Assembly (NCBI GenBank): GCA_002682825.1 | Contig: NOKP01000010.1 | Span: 868,001 to 932,000, forward strand | Direction: 5' to 3' | Length of the DNA: 64,000 bases | DNA from: Neonectria sp. B-13 | Taxonomy: Eukaryota; Ascomycota; Sordariomycetes; Hypocreales; Nectriaceae | The notes under the pieces: generated by a model | Seen by the model: the letters and a program-made list of their open reading frames with translations, nothing else | Told to the model about the DNA's origin: nothing | The model's database searches: none | Position numbers and translations under genes: made by a program | Part shown: positions 49,000-58,301 of the stretch, piece by piece | Numbering within the stretch: position 1 is the first letter of the stretch | How the letters are laid out: each line of letters begins with the position of its first letter

Positions 49000-51860
49000 T
49001 GTTCCGAGGAGGCTATAAAATCTGTATTGATCGGGAGGACAACAACGTGAGCTTGGAAAGGCTGAGATAATGATAGCATAGGGCTGCCCCGGTGGATGGC
49101 GATGAGACTCGGCTTGAGGTACTCATGGGGGGGTTTACACGCGACACGTCTGCTTGCGCAAGACGCGTTGCAATTGAACCGTACTTGAACCGACAGTGAC
49201 CGACAGTGTGATGACGAAATACGCACAGTACATACGAGTGCGCATCGACGCACAGACCATCGAGGTCTTGTGCCGCTCGTCTCACTTAAAGGCGGCTGGA
49301 GTGATGATGATCATGTGACTACATTGTAGATGTCCCTCCCACGTCGGCACTGGAAGACCTCCCCTTGTGCACTTCATAGACGTAAACCATGACGAGGCAG
49401 GCCACGCCGTTTTACCTCATTTCAGCTGTGCTGATGGAACGACTCAGGCGCAGGCATGGCACGACTCGGCATGCAAGACGCACTCCATTGGGCCTGATCC
49501 TCCTGGCCCTACCGTCAACCAGTCCTGTCGGATCCGCCACCCCACTCCGATGGCACTCAGGCCCAAGGGCAAACTTGGGAGAAACGAGACGGCCGAGCGG
49601 AGACCGCCAAGGGGTAAGATTTGGGGAGCCTGTTCAGGGCACAGGAGATCCATTTGCCGTTGGCGATCAACTCCCCGGTGACGAGGCGGCCTCGTTGACG
49701 ATCCGCGACTGTTCACGGAATTGTTGTTGCAATCCGGCGAAGAGCCTCAGGGAGAACCTCGGTACACCCCCCCACGCAGGCGTAACAGGGGCGATGACGT
49801 TCTCATCCCATCAGGTGCAGATCTTGGCCGGCAGATGCGCGAATACCGCCACCGACGGAGAGGGTTGCAGGCACAATAAGACGGGGTGGGGGATGGTGTG
49901 GCAGACAGACGAGTGGTGACAAACGCAGCGGGATGAGCACGAATGATATTACCTCTGACTTTGGGGTTCTTGCCAGGCGCAAATTGCCCATTGCAGAGGC
50001 TGGCGAGCCCGGGGAGTTCGCGAGCCGTAAGGCGGGGCCTGGACTAACAAGCGAGGAACTACAGGACGGGGATGCTTGCTTTTGGGGACAGCGGCCGCGC
50101 CCACCCAGGCAGGCCCTCGCAGAAGTTGGGGCCCCCGTTCTCTCGGGGAGTTGAAGGGCTCAGGTGATGGCGATTGGCTGATGGGGTGGGATTTCATAAT
50201 GATGTCTCTCAATCAGTCGGGGGCAGTACCGCACGACGAAGCCACCACCCACGCAGCCACGCCTCTTTAGGCTCCCTACCCACCACGAGCGGTTCCTCGA
50301 GACCGGCTTCGCATGCGCGTTGGACATGGGGGAGGTGTCACACACATGTGTGCATGGTCTGGGCCAATTTCATTGTGATTCACTGGCATGTTGGTCTGGT
50401 GACTCTTTGGGAAGTGTCTTAAGACAGCTGGGGACTGTCACTCCTGTGCGAGGTTGCGCCCGTCGCCGTTGGAGGTTCTGCTTCGTGTCACAGATATCAG
50501 TTCTGATGTTATTCACTCTGCTCGGATGGAAGGGACCGTAAACTCGGGATGAAGAAGAAAAAAGTTTCCAAAGTGTGTGTGCGATAAACCCCGGCCCTGC
50601 GCTTCAGGGTTTGTTGCCGAACTGGTTACTCGGAAATCCAAGCGTTATTGCGTTAGAGGCAAAGTTTGGCGACGCTGAATAAATTCGCCACGAGACTTGG
50701 GTGCACGCTACCGCCGAGACTTGGCACCAAGGTTGGACTTTCTCACCAACCAACAGGACCAAAACTTCCGCTGACTGTGTAAATCCGCACCTGGAGGATT
50801 TAAACACCTGCAAGGCGTCGTCGATACGTGGTTGGGTAAGTCACGCTGCGCATGGAAGAGAAGATAAAATCAAATTAAGAAACCAGGGCAGTCATTGAAG
50901 GCATGGGAAGTTGAGAACAAGACTAGTAGGAAGAGGGAACCGGTCTCTACAAACTTGTCAGGGTCTTGTTGAAAATTTCTACCGAGCCCCTACCGCGTTA
51001 ATTACCTTCAGGTACCTAGGTCGCATCTATTGAGCTCGGGGAGAGTCTCCCTCGTGGTCTCCCGTCCCAATTTAGACAAAGAGAGGCAGGTTAGTCCGAT
51101 GTTCGCAGATCGGCTGGAAGACGACCCTGGAGGCCTGCTAGACTTGCCCGAAGCCAGCTTTTCCCGAGTCTCCAGACTGAGTAAGAACCAACAAGCGGGG
51201 CGCCCTTTGTCCCTCGGAAGAACGCCGATGAACTGAAGGTGTGTAAGAGAGATGGACCCAACCAGGTGACCTCGTACGGGCTTCACACTGGCCATGCGAA
51301 GGTACTTGGGTACCGTGCCAGGATGGCGACCCCCAGAGTCGCATCTTGCAGCGATTGACGCAGCCAGGGATGTGCTTCTTCGTGCGATCCTGGCGAGGTA
51401 CGAATACAGAGTTGGGAGAGGATTCCGGGCCTGGACGTGGGGGAAGAGGGGGACCCCCCGGGCATTCCATGGGTGATTGTTAAGCAACCTGGCAGAGTAC
51501 GCCAATTCGAAGCCACTGAGTGGACGGATCATGGATTGACTGGAGGGGGCATTCCCCCCACTGACGCCCACTGGCATCAACAATGGTCGGGCATTGATTG
51601 GATGGCTTTGGCCCGGTTTGGTTCTCTTCCGATGCTGCTCCTGCTCTCGTACTGCGTGCTGTGCACTGCAGTTTGTTTTGAGGGCCGCCTCTCTCTCTCT
51701 CCCTCCCTGGGCTCCGCTGCTCGGCAAGGCGACCCTGCATCCATGGCGGGCTGGGATGGCACTGTGGTGACACTATCCTTGGATCACTAAACCCGCTACA
51801 GCCGCACCACCGCGACCACCCCAACACACTGGACGCCCTATGCCCGCTAAAAGCCCCCCA

Positions 51861-51908
51861 CTACCCACTGCACTACCCACTGCACTACCCACTGTACCAC
51901 CCACTGCG
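51861..51908. repeat. 12-bp minisatellite, four copies
   Basis: Two exact copies of CTACCCACTGCA, a third with one change and a fourth degenerate copy. It lies about 520-570 bp upstream of the CYS3 start. Confidence 0.85.
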
Positions 51909-52052
51909 CCGTGGCTTCTGGCTTCGGCGGCAATCGGCCTCGACTCACGGCATCCACTGTCTGAAAACCCGCCCCAGCACTCGTCTTGCGCCTTCGACGT
52001 TTCCTTCCTCCTCCACTTTCTCTCCAAACGCCCATCTCGAGTTTCTCTGTGT

Positions 52053-52079
52053 ATGCCGTCCTCAGAGATCAACAACTAG
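52053..52079 (+). promoter_or_regulatory. uORF in CYS3 leader
   Basis: An eight-codon ORF (MPSSEINN, stop TAG) lies just after a CT-rich tract and about 350 nt before the CYS3 ATG. No other ATG occurs between its stop and the CYS3 start, which is unusual for that length. Whether it is inside the transcript is unknown. Confidence 0.4.
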
Positions 52080-52430
52080 CCCATCGACATTCGACGACTC
52101 CCACGACGCATCTCGACGACTTCCCGCCGTGACGCCCATCACCTTCTGTTGCCCGAGTCACGAGATTTTCGCCTCGCTGACCCTGTGACAAATTTGTCCC
52201 GCAAAAGGCCACCACGCAAACCCCGCTCCCTCACTCAAGAGTGACGGCGTGAGTGAGTGCCTCGCTGCCGCATCCGGCCTCAACTACCATCAACCTCCTA
52301 CGGATCCTTGGATTTTGCACCTCGCCAGCAAGAGGAGGATCAACCTGGAATTTCTGTTCCACCGGGGGGAATTATTGACATTGTCAACTACTCGACGAAT
52401 TTTCCCTCACGCCAATCGTCTCATCTCATA

Positions 52431-53962
52431 ATGGCCAGCTACAACGGTCGCCGCGGCCCCAACGTGTCGCAGTACCTCCGGGACCTCAACGCCATCAACC
52501 GCCAAGAGGCCGGCCAGGAGGAGCCTTTCAACATGGAGGAGGATCTCGCCCTGTTCACCAACACTCAGTTCTTCGACTTCGAGACGGGTCAGAACACCGA
52601 CTACCAAGCCCAACCATCCAAGACCGATGGCGAAACCGCGCCCTCGAGCGCTTCTCCATCTGAGGATATGACTCCCGCTCAATCTGTCATGGGAGACCTT
52701 AACAACCTCGATTTTTCTATTCAGGGTGAGTGATGATTCCGTGGCTATCAAATCCTCAGTCCTTTTTTTCTCTTTCAAATCTGCTTCATCGTGGCCACCA
52801 CGGCCAGGAACACGGGTATGAGTCCTCCCAGGATTCCTCGTCCCGAGTAGTCGTCTGTGCCGCACGGCACTTACCTGAGGTCGCTCCGTCTCGGCGGCCT
52901 GTCTGACGGCCTGCCATCCACCAACACGCTCAATGCCGCTCAAGTGGACGGCTGAGGAAACATGCAGATTGGCCTGTTCATGATGCGCACCGAACTGCAC
53001 CCGCTCCCTCAACTACCCCATTCCCCCACCCTTCGGGTTACCCTGTCCCTTGCGGGCGACGCGAGCCTAGGTATATCATTGGGACAAAGTTGTCTCAGGA
53101 TGCAGGCTCACTCGAGTGTGTGGCCCGGCTGGGGCAGCAGGTTGAACCTAAATGGCCCGAGGGTGGATGGTGCCTATGGTGCAATATCTCGTGATTTGCC
53201 GATACCGATCACGACATCGGTATCCACCCCTGTTCCCTACCACTTGTGTTGCCGTCTTCCTAAGATGGCCAAGCCTCTTCCCCAGTCTTCAAGGCCTCTG
53301 CTTCGACATCAATTGCTCTTCAGTCCCCTATCGTCAACTCTATCACTATCTTATTTTCTGGTCATGATTGTTGTGTCTTCGCGACGCTCGCTGACCACCG
53401 AACGATGGCAGGTGACTTTAGCTTCCCCGACTTCGCCAACGCCTATCCTTCTACCCCCCTGAGCGCCTTCCCGGACAACGCCCAGAACTTCCAGTCCATG
53501 CAGGCCAACCCGGCTGCCGCCTACCCCCAAGTGCCCCAGACCCAGCACCACCAGGCTCACTTCGGCCAGTCTGCCACTCCCCAATCTGGTGAGAAGCGGA
53601 AGTCGGAGAGCGACGCCAGCGGCGCCGGCCGATCTTTGGACTTCGAGGACTCCTCCCGCCATGCTGCCGAGGAGGACAAGCGGAGGCGCAACACAGCTGC
53701 TTCCGCCCGCTTCCGCATCAAGAAGAAGCAACGCGAGCAGGCCCTCGAGAAGTCCGCCAAGGAGATGTCCGACAAGGTCTCGAACCTTGAGAGCAAGGTC
53801 CAACAGCTTGAGATGGAGAACAAATGGCTCAAGAACCTCCTCGTCGAGAAGAACGAGGGCAACGACGAGATTGTCAGCCTGTGGAAAGAGTTCACCGCGT
53901 CCAAGCAGACCGGGGATAAGGTCAAGCCCCAATCGAAACCGGAACCTGTCAAGGCAGAGTAA
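52431..53962 (+). CDS. cys-3: CYS3/MetR-type bZIP sulfur regulator
   Basis: Nuclear activator of sulfur acquisition genes (Neurospora CYS3, Aspergillus MetR). Exons are 52431-52725 and 53412-53962, giving 281 aa; the join is phase 1 (Gly codon). The N-terminal part is acidic and S/T/Q-rich (activation region). The basic region is at about residues 187-210 (RRRNTAASARFRIKKKQREQ), continuing into a leucine zipper (about 211-245; NLESKVQQLEMENKWLKNLL). These phrases are almost diagnostic of CYS3/MetR. The start is the only in-frame ATG before exon 1 ends. The intron is 686 nt, about ten times the usual size here, with a CTGAC branch-type sequence near its end and a 9-bp inverted repeat at 53201-53224. 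The protein is normally degraded under sulfur sufficiency via an SCF complex. Confidence 0.95.
53201..53224. repeat. Inverted repeat in CYS3 intron
   Basis: GATACCGAT and ATCGGTATC form perfect 9-bp arms with a six-nucleotide spacer CACGAC. The dyad also reads CCG-N10-CGG, a layout related to zinc-cluster factor sites. Confidence 0.6.
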
Positions 53963-54496
53963 AACATGGAAGGTGGCTCACGAAATCTACGGACGACTGA
54001 TGGTTTGTGACGCGGGAGGCCGGCGGTGTTCTGCTGCCTGGGTTGCGGTAGGGGCGGAGGCGTTTGATTGAATTATAAGAGCTGGGTACCAAGACAGACG
54101 TGCTCCGGGATGGGCGTGAAGGCTGCCCACATTATGCATAGATGAAGATGGCAAGGGGACTCATTAGGGGATTATGGATGGTGGATGGATGGATATATGC
54201 ATCCATGAGAGGCCGATATAAACAGTTGAACAGTTCTCGGGGTGGTAGGACGGGGGACGGGGGACGGGGAGGGTTATTGTCTTTTTGATTATTTGCAATG
54301 ATATCAACGGGTAAACGATATATGGTACAATTTAGTATTTCGATGTCGAAGCGAGTTATCAACTTGCGGCTCAACACCAACCACCAACGCCATCAGTCTA
54401 GTTTACATTTTTTGTGTTGTCAGATAGGCTCGCGGCCATGTTCTCGCCCTCACGTCCGTCTATCAACTCGTCGTGCTTCTCTTGACACAACTCAGG
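53963..54496. other. Convergent 3' region CYS3/small gene
   Basis: Contains a G-quadruplex-type tract at 54252-54273 on the CYS3 sense strand, about 290 nt after the stop. No gene is seen. Confidence 0.6.
54252..54273 (+). promoter_or_regulatory. G-quadruplex-type motif downstream of CYS3
   Basis: Runs of 5, 5, 4 and 3 G are separated by loops of AC, AC and A. It fits the canonical quadruplex rule and could lie in the CYS3 3' UTR. Confidence 0.55.
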
Positions 54497-54976
54497 TCAG
54501 GTCTTTCCCGCACCGCCTTGGCCCTCGCCGGCTGCCTCTTCGGCCTCCAGCTTGTCTCTCAGCACCGCAAGCCTCTGCTGGTTCCGCTTCCCCAGCAGGC
54601 GCAGCGTGGCCTTCTGCTCGCCGTCCGTCATCCCCGCCCAGTTGCCCACGCGAGCCACAGACCCGTCCGTGTTGACGACGAGCGGGCCCAGCGCGTCCAG
54701 GCGGATCGACTCTCCCACGCGTAGCGTCGTCACGCCATCGCCCCTGCTGCTGTCGTCCTCCTGCGGCGGCGGCGGCGCGGTGAGCGGGAGCGGGAGCGGG
54801 AGCACCTTTTCCCGCTGGTCCGCGGCGGTGTGAGGCTCGTCTGCGACCATGCTGGTGGTTGGTGAGGAGCCCGAAGCGGAAGCTGCTGGGCGTGGTGGTG
54901 TGGTGCGCGATGTGGTCACGAGTCGCCTGAAGGTACCGGACGAGCGAGGGATGAGGCGAGGCAGACGTCCCAGCAT
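54497..54976 (-). CDS. Conserved-type small protein, presequence-like N-terminus
   Basis: A single frame of 159 aa from the ATG at 54976. I do not recognise a named family with certainty. The first 40 residues are R/S/T/P-rich with no acidic residue and resemble a mitochondrial targeting sequence. A P/E/D-rich linker follows. Residues about 83-145 form a compact segment beginning LRVGESIRLDALGPLVVN and including VGNWAGMTDGEQKATLRLLGKRN, which looks conserved rather than random and resembles a short family of small fungal mitochondrial proteins. The C-terminus is E/A/G-rich. A real gene is likely; function is unknown. Confidence 0.7.
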   Translation of the reverse strand: MLGRLPRLIPRSSGTFRRLVTTSRTTPPRPAASASGSSPTTSMVADEPHTAADQREKVLPLPLPLTAPPPPQEDDSSRGDGVTTLRVGESIRLDALGPLVVNTDGSVARVGNWAGMTDGEQKATLRLLGKRNQQRLAVLRDKLEAEEAAGEGQGGAGKT

Positions 54977-55908
54977 GATCGAGCCTGGATATCACAGAGT
55001 ATACGGAGGTACTCTCGGCAGGTCTTCCCGCAACGGCCCCTGTATGGTGGATTAAAGGGCGATGAGCGAAGGGCCAGATCTGGCAACTCAAATTCGGCAA
55101 GTGGAGAGAGTGACGGTGGGAAGAGAGAAGAAGAAAAAAAAGACCCCCACCCAATCTGGTCCCTCTCGAAGTTTCCTTGGCCTCGGCGCTAACGTGGAGA
55201 ACGCAAAAACTCCCACGCTGCCCGTTTTCCTTTGTTACGTTACACGACTGCGGCGCGGACGGGTGATTCTCACAGCAGTCGTGCATATGTCCGATGCGGG
55301 GGGATCGTTATTAGGGAAGCTGAGTGGGATTCAGGTGGGATCCGTGGCATCGACGAAAGGGATGCATGGCCAGATCTACTAAGTACAGCGCGGGATGGAT
55401 GATGCCATCGCTAGGCGCCCAGAACGGACTCCCGTGATAGGTGCATAGTACTGGTTTTTGTAATGAGATGCATCGAGGACGAACCGGGGCGATGGCGGAA
55501 TCAACAGGGGTTGATGATGACCTGCGGTTAAAGACCCATCATAAAGAACGTGGTCGACGAGAAAGGCAACACGATATGACAGTGGAGTAATAGTCGGTTT
55601 AATTGCAATCCCGTCCTGTTACCTGTCTGCAATGGTGCTAAAACGAGAGAGCCATCACACATCATCTAGCTCGGGCAACCTGCTCCGAGGAGATCAGCTT
55701 GCAAGAAGGGCGGTCATCCCAGCTTCCCTAGCCCAGATTGCCACAGATTCTGTCTATAAACAGACTTCCCTTCCACACCTCCACAATTTCCCACCTCTAC
55801 GCTCACATCATGACACCTCGAGACTGGGACTCAAAGGACGAAGCCTCTGCAAACCCACCAGTCCAGTGTCAGGCCAGGTTTTCAATCCCGGGTTAAATAT
55901 GATACAGC
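54977..55908. other. Intergenic region small gene/aminotransferase
   Basis: About 930 bp. Presumed promoter of the small gene and 3' flank of the aminotransferase. Nothing else is supported. Confidence 0.6.
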
Positions 55909-58301
55909 TTAAAGCGTATTCTTGTGCCTGAACGAAAGAGTCAGCCGCCATTACGTCGCGTTGCAGTCCCAGGGTCACAACGAGGGAAACTTACTTGTGG
56001 ACAACGCGCTCAATACCGTCCAGGCCCAGCTTCAGAACGTCCATGCGAGGTCCATACGAGAGACGCACAAAGTGGTGGCAGGGGCTGTCGAAGAGATCAC
56101 GACGGCGCGAGGGGTTAAGGTCGAAGAAGATACCGGGCACCACAATGACCTTCTCCTCCAGACAAGCCTGGAAGAAGTTGAGGCCATCGGCAATAGCCTC
56201 GGGAAGACCCTCCAGGTTCAGCCACCTACCGCAACAATTAGCTCTGTCTCACAATCCGAAGAGGTACAGATGCGGGATAACTTACAGGTAGAAGGTCGAG
56301 TCAGGCACGTACTTGATGACGAAACCCATCTCGCGCAGGCGTCGAACGACGTAGTCACGCTTGTCCTATGAAGTAGTTAGTAATTCTGTCTCCCAAAAAA
56401 CACTCGAGTCAAACACGTACCCGGAAGTGGGCCTGGAGATGTGCCATCTCATTCTGCACCAAAGTAGGCTCAAGCATGGGGATGGCGGCCTCCTGGAAGG
56501 GGTGGCTGGCGCCACCATCGAGGTAGCTACCACATGAGCCAATGCTTGGGGAAGGTTAGTTACATTTATATCAAGTAGGGGAAAGTCGAACACATACGCG
56601 GTGATGTACTCTGTTCAGATACCGTTAGCATGCGACTCTTCTTGGGGATTTCTTGTAATCTGGGTTGTATAGACTCACCCTTGGGGCCCAGGATCCAAGC
56701 AATTCTCCATCCGGGAAGGCGGAAGCGCTTCGTGAGACCGTCAATGATGAGGACATCATCCTCGTCGACATCCTCAACGTTCTCAGCGGCTGAGATGGTG
56801 TCACCATCACAGTTGCTGGTGTAGTTGTAGCCAGAGTAGAACTCATCGCTAATAAAGGTGGCGCGACCACGGCAAATATCCTGGATCTCGGCGAGCTCAG
56901 GGTTGGCAACGACACGGCCTGTAGGGTTGCGGGGGTTGGATGTCAGGATAACTGAGGTACCACGGGCAATTTCCTCGGCAATCTTGTCGGGATGGATGTG
57001 GTATCCGTCGCTCTCGTTGAGAGGCACGGGAATGGCGGCAAACTGTGTGGTTTGATTAGTACTTCGTCGCAGAGGCTCGAATCTGCCGAGCACGCTCAAC
57101 CGAATCTCAAACCCACGTTCTTGAAGAGGCTCAGCATTTCGTTGTACGCCGTGTAGTCGGGCAAGAAGAAACTCAGGTACGAGTTACCGAGGACGGCGGC
57201 AATTCGGATGAGACCAGCACGGCCACCGGGGACGATGGCAACGTTCTCCCAGGTGTACTGGCTGTCCTTGCCCTTGCGGTGCATCTCGTTGTAGAGCTTG
57301 GCGACAGCTTCTCTCAAAGGCTTGATACCGGCAGTGGGGCCGTACTCTCGGCCGGCCATGGAGATGTTGATGGACTCGGGGCGGGGAAAGCAGCCGGCGA
57401 TCTCGTCCTCAACCTCGGGGGCACCCTGGCCCAGGTTGGCCCAGAGCTCGGGCTCCTCGAGGAAGCCATACTCAGAGGCGCGCTCGGTGCACCAGATGAC
57501 ACCGGTGGACGATCGGCTGGCGTCGAGGCCGGCGTGAGGCTGGTGACCCTCGTGGGCGTTACGGAACTGGCGATGGACCTTGGATTGGACCTCTATTGCA
57601 AAACGTCAGTATCATGATGTGAAATACTGGAGGATGGCTATAAGCCGTGACTGGGTTGCAGGGCATTTGCCGTGGTGGTTGGCGCGTTATGCGGCTGAGG
57701 GATGGGAAGTCGGCGATGACGTTATGGCCAGGTAGCTCTGCAGCTCTGTGGGAGAATATGGAGGGGGAGCTGGAGGGGTGTTGGAGGGGTTCGTGCAGGC
57801 AGCTTGCCAGGGTAGGAAGGTGGTGCAGGGGGTGAGATGGAAAGCGTGCGCCCCAGAAAGCTTGCACTTGGGCAGGAGCCAGTTGCCAGTTGCCAGGCGC
57901 CAGGCTAGAGCCGATGGGTAAGGGCGGGCTGCAGGGTAAGGGCGGGAAGGGTGAAAAGGCGGAGAGGGACAAGCTGAGCGAAAATTTGGGGACATGTTGG
58001 GCATCGAATCGAAGATCCCCTGGGACGTCTCATGAAGCCCAGGGATTCTCTAGGAAACCCGCTAACGGAGGGGGATGTCGCGGGAAGGAGGTGAGACAGA
58101 AGCGGGGACGAGTGACAGGGCAAGTGGGAGTCGAGGGACGAGACAAGGGACGACAAACGAGGACAAGAGGCACAACGAGGGGAGGGGAAAGTGAGGCTGA
58201 CCGCTTGATGAGGGCTCGCCAGAGCTGAATCGCCGGGCAGCGAGTCCCGTCTTGGGGGCGCCAGTGTGGCGGTTGATGGAGAACTTGCGGCCGCCGAACA
58301 T
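55909..58301 (-). CDS. PLP-dependent aminotransferase, class I/II
   Basis: Aspartate-aminotransferase-fold enzyme; the substrate cannot be told. Eight exons: 58301-58202, 57592-57117, 57042-56679, 56610-56598, 56544-56421, 56365-56286, 56225-55995, 55927-55909, giving 468 aa with frame preserved throughout. Recognisable parts are REYGPTAGIKPLREAVAKLY, a Gly-rich cofactor region with IVPGGRAGL, SNPRNPTG, ISDEFYSGYNY (Asp and Tyr contact PLP), and Lys297 in LIIDGLTKRFRLPGWRIAW, the Schiff-base lysine. Near the C-terminus FVRLSYG carries the carboxylate-binding Arg. Exon 4 is a 13-nt microexon. Exon 1 looks like a mitochondrial presequence, with RRFSS; its donor (GTCAGC) is weak and the following intron is 609 nt, so exon 1 is the least certain part. 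Confidence 0.88.

Larger units (their letters stand above)
49000..52430. other. 3.4-kb divergent region CHL4/CYS3
   Basis: No protein gene is supported. It holds a 12-bp minisatellite at 51861-51908, a CT-rich tract at about 51985-52025 (probable CYS3 promoter) and a short uORF at 52053-52079. A 239-codon minus-strand frame at about 51.0-51.7 kb starts at GTG and looks random. Confidence 0.5.

Noticed and set aside
51008..51727. 239-codon minus-strand ORF upstream of CYS3
   Set aside because: Starts at GTG and looks random; the opposite strand is equally open.
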